Positions 1 through 12,533 are shown, counted from the first letter of the stretch. The stretch: 64,000 nucleotides of DNA from Medicago truncatula (GCF_003473485.1 NC_053046.1:10860001-10924000), one strand, 5' to 3'. Program-made: numbers and translations. The notes: generated from the sequence alone by a model not told the origin.

Positions 1-67
1 TTGCAATATCTAGAGAATTTTACAGTATTATAGTGAAGTTGACTTAGCTTTGAATTTTATGTTTCAG

Positions 68-2103
68 GTTTTTTTTCTGTGTCTGTTAAGTGGCTGCAGT
101 ATCTGTTGGTTCAACACAGTATGTTTTGTTCTCTGCATCAAAAACTTCCCAGTTAACAGATCCTTAGCATTGTCGCTCACTGTGAGTTTCAATGGTGTAA
201 GTGCAGCACTCTACACTCTCGCCGCAAATTCCATAAACCCTTCATCAGATCAACTCTATCTTCTTCTGAATGCTCTTGTCCCTCTTCTCACTTCGATCGC
301 AGCATTACTTCCGATTCTTCGCCAACCGCCTTTATCAGACACTCATTCTCCACATGCCGCTCGTCAGAACTCGGTTATATTTCTAACATTGAACATTTTA
401 GCGGTTTTCACAGGAATTTATCTCCTTATCTTTGCCTCATCAACTTCTGATGAAGCAACGTCAAGGCTTTACTTTGGTGGAGCTCTTATACTTTTGATTT
501 CGCCGTTATGTATTCCTGGTGTTATATATGCTAGAGATTGGTTTCACCGCGCTGTTCATCCTAGCCTTCGAGTCGAAAACTCTAGCTTCATTCTTGTTCA
601 TGTTAATGATCTTGAGCTTCACAAAGAACTCCTTACGCGTCAAAACAGCGCTCGGAGCAATGGAGATGCTCAAGGCCTGCTTGGTGAAAACGGATATGGT
701 ACTCAGAGAGCAAAGAGTAGTGATGTGAATTGTGACAAGTTTTTTGGGCAGGATCAATTGGAAATGCTGGGAGAAGAGCATTCAGCCGCGGTTCTTGTGA
801 AAAGGTTGGATTTTTGGCTTTATTATATTGCATACTTCTGCGGAGGTACAATTGGTCTTGTTTACAGCAATAATCTTGGACAGATAGCTCAATCTTTAGG
901 CCACAGTTATAGAACGTCGACTCTTGTGACGCTATATTCATCGTTCTCCTTCTTTGGACGTTTGCTTTCAGCTATGCCTGACTACATTCGAAAGTAAGTT
1001 TTCGTTGAAATTATCTTCTGATTAAATCACTTATTTAACTGTTTGAAAGAACTTAAAATAACATGTCTTTTATGAAGAATTTGTTGTAATTTTAGACATA
1101 AGCTTTTGTATAATAAGTTTTTAATAAACATACGTGTTTGATTAGGTTGTTTATCAAAATGTCTTCTATACAATGTTTAAGAATTAAGACAATACTTTGA
1201 AGAAAGTATTTTTTTCCAGCTTTTTAGATTTGGAAAAATTGTTGTGTCATTATATTCATGACATAATATTTATGGTACAATTTGATTCGTGTAGCTAATC
1301 TGTTTAGTATGACTCGGGTAATCTTATAAACCGGACTGTAGTATTTAAACACAAATTGTAACATGTAACCCTAAGTCTGAATATAAGAAAGGCACTATGT
1401 AGTTAGAGACGTAGGTAAAATTGGCCAAACTCCGTGGTCAAATCATGTATGTTTTATGTTTGTGTTTTTCGTATCTGTTTTCTCTTGAACCAGGGTTGTT
1501 GTTCTATCATAATCTCATCTAACGAAAAAGACTGGTTGTTGATTTAGAAGCGAATCTTGTAAACTTAAAATTGTACATATATGATGAGACTAACAGTAAT
1601 TTTTCGGTATTTGCAGCAAGTTCTACTTTGCAAGAACAGGGTGGCTAACCATTGCACTTTTACCAACCCCAATTGCATTCATCTTGCTGGCTTCATCGGA
1701 AAGTGCTATGGCACTTAATACCGGGACTGCACTAATCGGTCTGAGCTCAGGTTTCATATTTGCAGCTGCAGTGGCCGTTACATCTGAGCTCTTTGGACCT
1801 GACAGTTTGAGTGTCAATCACAACATTCTCATAACAAACATTCCAATTGGATCCCTTCTCTATGGTTTTATGGCTGCAATAGTTTATGATGCTAATGCTA
1901 TCTCAGCACCTGGAAATGGAAACATAATAATGTCTGATTCATTGGTGTGCATGGGACGACAATGCTATTTCTGGACATTTGTATGGTGGGGATGTATATC
2001 TGTCATAGGATTAATTTCTAGTTTGCTACTATTCTTGAGAACCAGACATGCTTATGATTGTTTCGAGCGACACCGTATTTCAGCGCAACCGACAGTGTCT
2101 TAA
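68..2103 (+). CDS. Nodulin-like / NFD4-type major facilitator transporter, 3' part
   Basis: This is a membrane transporter of the plant nodulin-like (NFD4-type) branch of the major facilitator superfamily; its substrate is unknown. Two exons are visible: 68-993, preceded by a TTTCAG acceptor and ended by GTAAGT, and 1617-2103, after TTGCAG. They join inside a codon (AA|C) to give DYIRNKFYFARTGW, a conserved family stretch. The first exon opens with the motif SGCSICWFNTVCFVLCIKN typical of the nodulin-like domain. Several hydrophobic helices follow, then a hydrophilic loop (about 560-800), then the C-terminal helices with SELFGPDSLSVNHNI and PIGSLLYG. The stop is at 2101-2103. The N-terminal exon lies left of the window, so the gene is partial here. 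The 623-bp intron holds an LTR-derived fragment. Family assignment is firm; transport function is inferred. Confidence 0.85.
1310..1515 (+). mobile_element. LTR-retrotransposon fragment in intron
   Basis: A stretch inside the transporter intron matches, in inverted orientation, the segment at about 4757-5040. Shared pieces include GTAGTATTTAAACACAAATT and the CCAAACTCCGTG block. It looks like the end of a long terminal repeat, probably Ty1/copia. Only a fragment is present and no target duplication was seen. It appears old and broken. Confidence 0.4.
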
Positions 2104-2913
2104 CTTCTGACAATGCAAGGATGTGAATATCATACATAATCGTTGATAACTGAAAAGCTTAACATGTATAGAACAAGATTTTGGTGGCAGAGTTAAGCAA
2201 GGATGATTATTGATGAGAACAAATATATGATATAACACCCTAGCTTAATATGGTTGAGGAGAGATCTAGATTCAGAGGCAAAAAGAGTTGGAATTTTGCT
2301 TCTATTCATCATAATGGAACGAGCAATCAAAAAGTAGAAGCAAATAAGGATGGAAGCTTTGGATGGATCAGGTTTAGAGGAAATATGGATCCTTATGAAA
2401 TTTGAGACTGTGACTTTTGACAAAGTTAGTAGATAAATATACTCGACTTTGTAAGTTTTTTATGTTATCTGAAGTGACAGATCGTAAATTGAGTAACAAT
2501 TTGATTTTGTTATATAATATTCTTTTGAAAAATATATATTTGAAATGGAATCGAAGGGACAAGGGTTGTCAGTTGTCACTTACAACACCTTGTCGCATAT
2601 TTAAGTTGTCCTCAATGGATTCTATCCACCACTAAATGGTTATTGCGTTTCAAAAGATCCTGCAAGGATCATCTAGCATTCGAGTTTCACCATCGACACA
2701 TGCCTCTGGTGCCAAGGCCCCTACCGTTGGTCGTCAAGCGAATGACGGACACACAATCATCACAACCTCAACCTCTTTATTATATAAGAGAAAAGTATAT
2801 CAACATGATAAATTTTTAAAAATTATGATATAGTCATGTCATATTGAATTAAAAAAACAGAAAAAAGAAAATTACAGAAAGAAAAAGAACAGTATCAGTA
2901 GCCTAAATTAACC
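2104..2913. other. Convergent intergenic spacer
   Basis: This spacer lies between the 3' ends of two converging genes. It must hold both 3' UTRs and poly(A) sites. I see no supported gene, RNA or repeat in it; the short open frames here look like chance. Confidence 0.5.
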
Positions 2914-4374
2914 TCAAGGATAGGTACAAAATGTATCTCTTTTTATGCATAGGAATAGTCTCTCATATGCTAATGCCATCTTTTTTGCAGTAAACATAGA
3001 ATTTGCGTATTCACGGCAAGCATTTCCCCTCCTTTCTAGCCTCTCCTTACCATCTTTTACAACTTGTTCAAGTTCTTCCAGAAGTGAGTCCACATTTGGA
3101 GAAAACATGTAACCAAATTCATCATCAACAAGAATACTACCTTTAATGCTTGGAAACCTTGATGCCAAAAGTGGCTTTCCAATCATCATAGCCTCCATCA
3201 GTGTAAGATCAAGTCCTTGTGGTCTTAATGTAGGATTAACAAAAATATCAATAGCATTATAGAATGCTCTTAACATAGAAGGATTCATTGATCCAAGAAC
3301 AAGAACTTGGTTCCCGATATCCTTATACCTATTCTCCCATGGTCCAGAACCAGCTACAATCAAATACACATTGGTGTACTTTGTTATAAGCCTTGAAAAT
3401 GCTTCATGAAGTAATGGATGACCTTTATCCTTTACTAATCTTCCAGCTACTCCAAATACTAAACTAGCATTACTTGGAATCCCAATTTTGGTTCTAAACT
3501 CTTTTCCTAATTCAGCATCTTCTCTAAAATCTTCCTCGTCAACACCATTGAGAATCACATGAACTCTTCTACTTGGAATTTGGTAAACATCTCTTAACAT
3601 CTCACCACAACTATCACTAATAGCAACATGATGAGAATATTTGTTGAAGAATCTTATCTCATTTAGAACCTTAGGAACAACCCCTTGTAATCCTTTTTCA
3701 AAATCCTGTGATCTTGGCTCATCTGGTAGACGAGCCAAGTCTTGAAAAATGCTCGATTGCAAGCTTTCCAATGCTATGCCATGCCAGGATACAACAAGAT
3801 TTGGAAGATCTTTTGCAAGCCAATGAGGAAGTGCTACACTTTCTGAATGAACAACATCAAAAGGTTGATCTCTTTGGTTTTCTTCAAGAAAAAGTTCAAA
3901 TGCTTTGTTGTAACGCCATTTACCGGGCTCACCTTCATGAAAATGAATGTAAGGTGAAGAAGGTGAGCCTTTTGAAGAGATTGAAGTTGTTGTTGTTGTT
4001 TTATCTTCTGAAGGGGAAGTAAAGACATGAACTTGATGTCCACGGCGAGCTAAAGCGGTGTAAAGGGTGTGAGCATGGCGTTCCATGCCGCCTGGAACGG
4101 TTCCCATAGGCCATTTTCTAGAAAAGACTGCAATTTTGAGAATTACAGGTGAAGGGTTGCCATGTTGTGAAAATGAAAGGCTGTTCCATGAAAACTCGGC
4201 TGAACGAAGATCGCCTGAAAAAGTTTTGGTAAGGTTGGTGCATTTGGAGTTTGATGTGGAATTGTTGAGGAGGAAAAAAGTTGGTATAATGAAGAAGGAA
4301 ATGGAGAAAAGGGTGATGCAGAAATTGAAATGTGAAGGTGAATTAGTCTTCTTGGATTTGTTGTTGAAGGCCAT
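2914..4374 (-). CDS. GT4-family glycosyltransferase, type II membrane protein
   Basis: This single-exon gene encodes 486 residues. The fold is GT-B glycosyltransferase family 4 (glycosyl transferases group 1); donor and acceptor are unknown. Residues 1-17 are hydrophilic and 18-37 form one hydrophobic anchor, which suggests a Golgi or ER type II protein. The N-terminal domain has the glycine-rich loop GTVPGGMERHAHTL (about 91-104). The C-terminal domain has GVAGRLVKDKGHP (308-320), an AGSGPW turn (341-346) and the nucleotide-sugar region NPTLRPQGLDLTLMEAM (380-396). The usual E-x7-E pair reads Q386...E394, so the first Glu is replaced. The ATG at 4374 is the first in frame, and a TATATATG lies about 35 bases upstream. 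It converges on the transporter gene. The family is secure; the biochemical role is not. Confidence 0.85.
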   Translation of the reverse strand: MAFNNKSKKTNSPSHFNFCITLFSISFFIIPTFFLLNNSTSNSKCTNLTKTFSGDLRSAEFSWNSLSFSQHGNPSPVILKIAVFSRKWPMGTVPGGMERHAHTLYTALARRGHQVHVFTSPSEDKTTTTTSISSKGSPSSPYIHFHEGEPGKWRYNKAFELFLEENQRDQPFDVVHSESVALPHWLAKDLPNLVVSWHGIALESLQSSIFQDLARLPDEPRSQDFEKGLQGVVPKVLNEIRFFNKYSHHVAISDSCGEMLRDVYQIPSRRVHVILNGVDEEDFREDAELGKEFRTKIGIPSNASLVFGVAGRLVKDKGHPLLHEAFSRLITKYTNVYLIVAGSGPWENRYKDIGNQVLVLGSMNPSMLRAFYNAIDIFVNPTLRPQGLDLTLMEAMMIGKPLLASRFPSIKGSILVDDEFGYMFSPNVDSLLEELEQVVKDGKERLERRGNACREYANSMFTAKKMALAYERLFLCIKRDTFCTYP

Positions 4375-4756
4375 TAATTCTTTAAAGGGATTATGAATTT
4401 CTTGTCATATATAAGTTTAATGATATACAAGTAAGGGAGGCATGTATTGAACAAAGTGTGTTGGGTTGGATTTTTCTTTAAGGTGCATTTGTCACACCTC
4501 TTTTTTGAGAGAGAAAAGTGGATCCATGTGATAAAGGTTTCGTAACTTTGAGTCAGAAAATGTATTTAACATGCAGACCTTCAACATACACGCAGAATGC
4601 ATGGACTTAAAAAAAATTGAGAGTCATTATTATTATCCTGAATTCCTGGTTAAGTTATGCTAGAAAGAATTTAGAAATTTAAGTACAACATTTGCAAATT
4701 ATGAACTGGATTTTCTGATAATTTAGAACTTGTATGTTAGTGGTACTGTACAAACT

Positions 4757-5040
4757 TGTTAGAACAGCATCCCCGGTTCGAAAGAAAACAAATACGACAA
4801 TTGAAAACGGAAAGAAAGAAAACACGAGATTTGATCACGGAGTTTGGTGAATTGTGTCTACGTCTTTGACCGCAATAACTTTCTATTATTCAAGCTTAGG
4901 ATTTACATATTACAATTTGTGTTTAAATACTACGGTCCAATTTATAAGGTTACTCTTGTAGTTTTCCTCGAGTGACATGTCAACTTATCGGTAAACTATC
5001 AGTCATTCTTGATAAAAACTAAAGTCAAAGTAGCTAGCCT
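4757..5040 (-). mobile_element. LTR-retrotransposon LTR fragment
   Basis: This is related, in opposite orientation, to the fragment in the transporter intron. It starts TGTTAGAACA on the plus strand, which reads as an LTR end on the minus strand. The far boundary is unclear, somewhere between about 5040 and 5100. It is probably copia-type, without internal domains nearby. It looks like an old fragment. Confidence 0.4.
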
Positions 5041-5189
5041 AAAATATTGGTATTAGGCCCATTATTATTTTTTCTAAATGAAATCAACACTATCCAAAAA
5101 GTATAAATACTTATGTAGTTATGTTGCACCAAATTAACATGCAAGATGCAACTTGCCTTTTCTTTATTTGATCATTCCAATTTTCTTTA

Positions 5190-5558
5190 GGCTTTGTTTG
5201 CGAGTTTGGAGGAGAAGGCTTGAGAAAAAAGGAATAAGTAAGTGGAAGAAATAGAGGAAAATGGGAGAGGAGGGCTTTGGGGGTTAACTTTTCTTCATAA
5301 TACAAAACCCTCCTCATTTGGAGGAACTAAAAAATTGTATTGAAGGACGGTTTTGGGGGGTTAATAAGAATTCTTCAAATTTAATTTATGTTGTTATAAT
5401 GTTTTTAAAATTAAAAATAAAGTAATCATATGCATTAATTTATCATTCTCTAAAAAACTACTCTTTTAAATTTTTTGAAAGATTTCTCTATTTTTCCTCA
5501 TATTTTGCACCCCTCAAAGCCTTTCCTCTCCTTCCCCTCCAAACTCCCAAACAAAGCA
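5190..5558. mobile_element. Tourist-like MITE (PIF/Harbinger type)
   Basis: The ends form imperfect inverted repeats: GGCTTTGTTTGCGAGTTTGG at the left, and TGCTTTGTTTGGGAGTTTGG when the right end is reverse-complemented. Both sides carry a TTA trinucleotide (5187-5189 and 5559-5561), the target duplication typical of PIF/Harbinger elements. It is about 369 bp, has no coding capacity, and is foldback in character. Confidence 0.75.
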
Positions 5559-5561
5559 TTA

Positions 5562-6467
5562 GAGTCTCTTGTTTTTGTTTGATATAAGCAATGAAACATA
5601 GGCTTATCATTATTTTTTCAAAGAAATCGTTGTCAGCAGAAAGTAAAAGGTTAAACTAACTGTGTCACTCAATCAACTCCATTAAGAAGCCTATTTTTAA
5701 ATAAAAGTCAACGAGGAAGGTTGATTTGAAACAAATAAAATATTCACCTCTTCGAGAGAATTGCTCAGCAAGTTTAGGTGATTGCAATTTGCTTACATGA
5801 TCTGAAATCTTTACAACTCCATCTTCTCACCATTTTTGGAATGCATAATAGTAGTCAAACATGTGACGTAGTGGTAGGGCTTGCACAATCCAAAAGCAGT
5901 TGGAAAATTTACTCTTCTTCCTAGCTTTTTGACTAGACTAGATTAGCATATACTTGTGCCAATAAGAATGCCTTTGATTTGGAAATCACATGGAATAGCT
6001 TCAACTTGAAGAAATGAGCAATTTTCATGCTAAACCATGTTACAAATCATTTTTTCTTTGCTTAAATTCTTATAAGCTTACTTAAGCTGAAATGGTTAAC
6101 TCCGGTCGAAAGTAGTCCAAGGATTAAACTACTAAAGTCCTACTCAAAAAAAAAAAATTTGTCATTTGTTTTTATACGGCAAAAAACTACACAGATCGAC
6201 AAAAAAGACCTAACCTAAAATAAAACAAGTTTTCACAAAATTCATTTTTGATCACAATCACTCTTAGACAGACTCAAAGAAAACCTCAGAATCAGATGTC
6301 AAAAGGAAGATTTTATTATACAATATACAGTTTACACGGCATGCATGCATATATTATATATTTTATAGTTTGACACATATATAGGGTGGCTTAAGAGTCA
6401 CTCTAGCCATACCACATGTTACATTTTACACTTAATTAAAAACCACTCTTCTAATAATCCACATTAA
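5562..6467. other. Gene-free AT-rich spacer
   Basis: No gene or clear repeat is visible. It lies downstream of the kinase gene and its last part should contain that gene's 3' UTR. Confidence 0.5.
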
Positions 6468-8541
6468 TCAAGTCTTTATGCTCTTAACTGGAGCCTGTTT
6501 CTTCTGGTTTACACTAATTGCTCTAGCTTTCACCTTATTATTTGATGAAACATTTTTAGTAGATTTTGATGATATTGGCCAGTGTCCACTAGTAACAGCC
6601 ATATCTTTAAACTGTTCTAGGCTTTCAAGTGTTTCAACAATCATCGCCATTCTTGGTCTGTCTTTAGGATGCAGACTTATACATTGCAATGCCAAATGTG
6701 CAATCTCTTTTGCACCTTTGACAGAATATTGTCCCGCAAGCCTTGGATCCATAATGTACCTCAATCTTCTACTGCTACTCAAGTAAGGCTTTGTCCAATC
6801 CACAATGTTTTGTTCTGTCTTTGGTCTTGTTTTGTCTGTTGCTCTTCTTCCTGTGAGCAGTTCTAGCAGGACTACGCCGAAGCTATAGACATCACTTTTT
6901 GTAGTCAAGTGACCTGTAATGTAAACATTCATTGTTGCATTAGAGACATGTAAACTATTAGAGCTATCAATTGTGGTCTGGTTCAATGTGCCGGTCAGAT
7001 GAACCTGTACCGGTCAGATATGCACCTATTTTGTTTAAGCAATTATACCTGTTGAGATGTACTCTGGGGCTGCATATCCATAAGTTCCCATAACTCTGGT
7101 TGTAACATGTGACTTTGATCCTTCTGGTCCCATCTTTGCAAGTCCAAAATCTGATAATTTTGCTGTGAAGTCCTATTTCAAATAGAACCACATGATGCAT
7201 ACTATTTGAATCTTTAATTTGAGTAATAAAACAAAGATTAAATTACTACTTACTGAATCAAGTAAGACATTGGAAGTCTTGAAATCTCTGTAAATGACTG
7301 GTTTCTCAGCTCCATGCAAGAAAGAAAGGCCTTTAGCAGCACCTATTGCAATTTTTATTCTTGTTGCCCAAGGTAGTGATGTTAGTCCTGCAATAACATG
7401 TAATGATATGAGGATATGTGACATGCCTCATTTATTTATGTATTAAAATAAACATAAGTGATTATGATACATACTTCTAAACAAGTGATTCTCCAAGCTT
7501 CCTCTTGGCATGAATTCATAGACAAGTAGTCTTTCTTCATCTTCACAACAATATCCAATCAATTTTACCAAATTTGGATGTCTTAGCTGCCCAAGAAAAA
7601 TCACTTCTGCCTGTAAAGCAAGCAACTCAATATTGTTTAAACCACTTCACCAAATTATAAATTTATTTAAATCTTTTAATTTCTTCCATCAATTATTATA
7701 ATAACTTTATCCAAGATTCTTATAACAACTGTATGACAAATGTATAGTGACAAAAATTCAAAATTTACTAACTCTATAGTCTTCTTTTACAATCTTTCTT
7801 TCAATCTCTTGTTTCATTTTTTAATAATACTAAAAATACTATTCCATTAATGTGGCTTTCCTTCAATTTTTAATTATGCTACAAAAGTATCACAATTCAA
7901 TGATTCTTCAAGCAATAACCAAAATGTTACCACACATATACCATCATCATCATAAAAATAAAATAAAGAAATTCTAAGATAACTTTATAGACAATTTTCT
8001 TAATTTTGTGTCATAAATTATAACTAAGATAACCGAACCGTAGATAGTGTTGTTTGTGGTTCAACCGGTTTTTAAAACGTTAAAAAAATACATGTGTCAT
8101 AATCAATATAGTACTTACAAGCCATTCACGATGTCCTTGTAAACCTTCAATATCCAAAAGCTTAACAGCAACAGGTTGAGCCTTCAAACCTTGTCTAAAA
8201 TTATCATCAAAATAACCCTTATGAACAGTTCCAAAACCACCTTCACCAAGCAAGAAATTACTAGAAAAATTCTGAGTGATAGCACGAAGTTCACTCAGCT
8301 GAAAATCAAACAAATCAGAACCAAAAGACAGTGCAAGATCTTCATTGATTCGCGTTGAAGACGAACGACTAAGATCAGAAAAAGATAGTCTCCTAAAAGA
8401 TGGTAAAGGAGCAATGTTCTTAGAATAATCTGAACGTGAAGGCTTGCATTTACTAAAGTTTCTTAATATTGTTTGGTTTTCAGTTGTGCAACAATTTGAT
8501 GTGAATGGTCTCCATGGTTTTGAATTTGATGGTTCCTTCAT
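6468..8541 (-). CDS. Receptor-like cytoplasmic kinase, RIPK/PBL (RLCK-VII) type
   Basis: Five exons, all with GT..AG borders, keep one frame: 8541-8119, 7610-7475, 7387-7254, 7172-7049 and 6913-6468. They encode 420 residues. Kinases of this group act at the plasma membrane below immune and growth receptors and phosphorylate Ser/Thr. Visible motifs are the glycine loop GEGGFG (99-104), VAVK with Lys127, YRDFKTSN with Asp221 (an RD kinase), and DFG (239-241). [10 protein letters not shown] and SDVYSFG follow. The stretch [20 protein letters not shown] is close to Arabidopsis RIPK/PBL8. An upstream in-frame ATG at 8619 exists, but the start at 8541 gives [10 protein letters not shown], the family-like N-terminus. 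There is no Gly2 for myristoylation; Cys17-Cys18 could be acylated (inference). The tail after the kinase domain is short and basic. Confidence 0.9.
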
Positions 8542-10263
8542 TGCAAAAGCAAAGAAAAGAATTGTTATTGGTATTGGAAGTGAATCGAGTTGTGTTGTGG
8601 TGCCAAATAAATATACCAAAAGATTATATAATATACTTGAATATTTTCTTTATCTTTTTTCTTTTTGTTAGTGAAAGAGACAAAGGAATTAGGCAGAGAA
8701 AAAAATATATTTTTTTTTTCTTTCTTCACCTGCCCTCTAACCACTCTAGTATACCAATTTGAGGAAATTTATGGTGTCATGTTTTATTTTGTTATTTATT
8801 ATGTTATCATGTTGTTGTTTAATTTGATACCTATAGTGATATAGTGTAGTAGTGTATTCATGCAAAATATACCAAAATCTTTTTGACTTTTTGGAGGATT
8901 GACTACTCCACTTCTATTCTAGGTGGTCACGAGTGAGATGCTTATTGAATTGCCTTGGTTATTCTATGAAATGGAGACGATATGAGTGTGAACTGTTTGA
9001 TTGATCATTTTGACAAAGTATGTTGTAGTATATATGATTAATTGCTGTATTTGTTTTCTAATCAACTGATCTTTGACCTTAATAAATGTTAAAGTGTCAG
9101 TACAATGTGTTTATAAGTGACGGTAATCCCCACTTTATAAGTTGGATTTGTGGGTTGTGTTAGACCCAACCACAATTTCTAAGAATAGATATCACAAGGT
9201 ATCATCATAGCTATGTAGTTAATCTTCGAGTTGGCAACAAAATATTCGTTTATTTTATACTTTCTCAGCATCATCATGTCAAATATATTAGAATATTTTT
9301 CTTTTAAACTCGATATCCGGTTCAATAATCAACTATTATGAGAGACTAATCTCACCGTCCACTAACAGGGGATCCAACTAAAGCCGAAGCAGATTTTTGT
9401 ATGTATTATCCCACTAATATTGACATTGGTAGTCTTCGAACCTAAAATCTTAGGAGGAGTACGGTCTAAGGTCTCAAGCACAAATCGCTAGACCAACCTA
9501 TGCGGATTATACTTATTATAATATTAACTGTGGAATCTTTCCTCTTGTTTCTCTAAAATGTGCTTTGTCACTGTAGAGAAGTGAAATCCAAAAATATAAT
9601 GGTTATAATTATAAGTACAATAAATTATTTTAAATTGTCCAATTTGTGATTGGTTAGAACCTTATCTGATCCATTGATGTGCATTGTTCTAATAATATCG
9701 ATGATGCTATCCAAATTTCAACTCATAATAATTTTTTATTATTAAAAGAAAAAACTCATAATAACTTTTGTGAATGGATCATCATATTAGAAATCTTAAT
9801 TACTCCTCTTAGAATAAATATATTTTTGCTAATGATTTGGTAACCTAAGAACGTATAAACAACAACAGTGACGAAGGGAATGATAGCATCAATTTCTGTC
9901 TCTATTCAGAAATATAACAACTGACAAATAACAAATTGGTGCTAAACGAAGAGGAGCAGTTAGAAGTTGAAGTGCTGGATAACATATGGAACAGTTCTGT
10001 CCAAAAAATGTACTATATTATAATTATAAAAAGAAATTAAAGGACTTAAAAATTGAAGACAAGAAAAACAAAAGATGAATGAGGTATTCACACTAAGTTC
10101 TATGGTTCCAATTTCAAATTTTCAATTACAAAATAGAAATACATCGATCAATTTGATGTTATTTATAATCAAACTTTGAAAATGTTGGTCACGGGTGCAT
10201 CATTTGATCATTTGGATTCAACCTAAACTAGAGTGCTTTTCATACTATTTCGATCATTTGAAT
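8542..10263. other. Intergenic spacer upstream of the kinase gene
   Basis: This holds the 5' region of the kinase gene, with pyrimidine-rich DNA around 8640-8740, and AT-rich DNA with a SINE-like remnant at about 9306-9505. No coding region is supported. Confidence 0.5.
9306..9505 (-). mobile_element. SINE-like remnant
   Basis: On the minus strand the segment begins near 9505 with an A-box-like TGGTCTAGCGATT and, about 50 bases on, a B-box-like GGTTCGAAGAC. Its 3' half (GACTAATCTCACCGTCCAC on the plus strand) resembles the 3' half of the intact SINE at 31813-32020. It has no clear poly(A) tail or target duplication, so it is a diverged relative. Confidence 0.4.
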
Positions 10264-11532
10264 TGTGTTAGGTTTTTCTTCTTTTTCTCCTAACTGAAAA
10301 TGCAGTTCAGAAGCAGATAGAGTTCTACTTCTGAAAAGATGTTCATAACTAAATGCAGCGGATAAAACAGAGAGAGAAAGAGAGATGAAAGACACAAGCA
10401 ATTTATACAGGTTCCTTCCACAAACCGGAAGTCAGTCCTGTCCCCCTTGCACTTCCAAGGAGAGTTCACTATGTAATATCTGATTACAAATGCTCACTAC
10501 TAAACTTAGTAAGAGACTTCAAATTGCTCAAGCACAACTGCAAGAGACTTCCTATGCTCCTGAACACAATCAAGAGACTTTTATTGCTCAAGCACAACTG
10601 CAAGAGACTTCTAAATTCAAACAAAATTACAAAGAAAATTGTTTGAAGTTGAACACTTGATATACAATCAGTGGTGTTCACAATACAAATCAGATACAGA
10701 CTCTAAAGACTCTAGAATTCCTAAGATATAAGCTTTGTTAAGAAATCCTAAGAGAACTTTGAAGTGGAGAACAATTTCAACAGAGTTTTGGCTTAGCTGA
10801 TGCGTAGTATTGTTCTTATGAAACTCTGAGTCTTCACTCCTTTATATAGAGGTGTGAAAGAGACGTTGAAATGTCAGCACATTCAAAATAGAGTCGTTTG
10901 AAGCTTTTGATCAATCACAAATGATCCTTTGCCTGATATGGTTATTGTCCTATGAAGGATTAATTTCAAATGCGTTCCCAATGTGAATAAACATTGTTGC
11001 AGGCAGAGCTGTTTTTCTTGTCTTGTAGCAGAGACAAAAACAGAGTAGTGGAGATAGTGGTTGTACACTTTGTACAAACGTATTATGTCAACGCTCTTTG
11101 AAGAATAAGCATCTAATGCCTTTCAAAATAGCTGATGCCATACTTTTCCAGTTTTCTGCAATTTTTAGGCGAGTTTGAATCCTTGAAACAACTTTTGAAG
11201 CTTTAAGTTGCATCTCATGATGAACTGCAGCTTCTGGTGATACACAGCTTATGATGAACTTGCTTTTGATGATGTCATCACTTCAGGAGCACTTTGTCTT
11301 CAGGAGCACTTCAGACTTCAGGAGCAGTTTTCTTCAGACGCTTTAAGCTTCCCTTTTTGTTGATGTACTTGCTCTTTATTTGTTCTTCCAAGACCAATTT
11401 AAGATGTCAAATTTTTTGTCTATAGTCCTGCACACTTGAACAAATATTAGTATATCAAATTGATAATTTTTAATACTTTATTATCATCAAAACTCTTAGG
11501 ATTATTATTGCTAAACATATTTTGTTCCAACA
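10264..11532 (-). mobile_element. Solo-LTR-like element, probably Ty1/copia
   Basis: On the minus strand the segment starts TGTTGGAACAAAATATG and ends CCTAACACA, the TG...CA ends of a plant LTR of about 1.27 kb. No gag or pol sequence adjoins it, so it looks like a solo LTR. The five bases on the two sides do not match, so the insertion is probably not recent or the ends are imprecise. A short internal motif around CAAGAGACTTC recurs between 10500 and 10620. Confidence 0.5.
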
Positions 11533-12533
11533 TACCTGACCAAAAAAAAAAAAAAATTCAAAGCGTATGTGAACACAATAAACTTTAAATTTGATACGCT
11601 CATGTTAGTTTATGTAAACCAAATGCAAATGGGGTTAACAAGTTCCATTTAGGATATTTTGAAATCCTTGATATGAATTACACACTTATATCAATAAATG
11701 ACATGACATTTTATAGAATAAAGTTATATCAATCATTCTTGTGCACTAGAGAGAGAAATAATGAGTTAGAAATATTTTGTGGGATGACTTCCAAAATTTT
11801 CGTGAGTAGGTCTAACTCATACTTACAAATCCACGTGGAAGGGGTTGTCCACTATAAGCACTACACAAGTAATATCTCTATGGAGACTAAATCCACCCCA
11901 AAATGAAGGTGTTAGAGGCTTCAATGTAAGCAACACAAATGCCGCAATTAGACACTTAGGAAGGGACACAATGAAGATGGAATTAGACAGTTAGGAAGGG
12001 ACACAATGAAGATGGAATTTCCAGCACATTGTTATATTTTTCAATGTGCAATATTTAAAAAGAAAAGTTATAACTTCCAAGTTACAAGCATATGAAGGAG
12101 CTTATATAATATGCCAATAACATCATAAGTTAAGACAAATAATAATGAGTAAGGCCTTTTACTCATGGTAGTTCTTCTATTAGTATAAAAAACTGTAGTT
12201 CTAAAGCATGATAAGAAATGTAAAAAGATTAAGAAACTTTATGAATGATTGGATATTGATGTTATGGTTTGTTTTACATATCACCAAAAAATGACTTTAC
12301 CGTAAACAAATACTAGCATTGAAGCATATGCTTAATTTCATTTCTGTTTTCTTTCTTTCTAACTCTAGTACAAATAACAATATCTTGTATTCAACACTTA
12401 CTGAACCAGTAAATAATATTGCTTTCATGTTGATTTCTCTCGATGATTCATGTGAGTTCTTAGTTGATATCAACACATTATAATTTAATGTTTATAAAAC
12501 TTTGCAAATATTTCTTGTATGAGTTAAATCTAA
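11533..12533. other. Gene-free spacer with a 35-bp duplication
   Basis: I see no gene here. A 35-bp block starting AATTAGACA is present twice in tandem, at about 11946-11980 and 11981-12015, with one or two differences. The rest is AT-rich single-copy-looking DNA. Confidence 0.5.
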
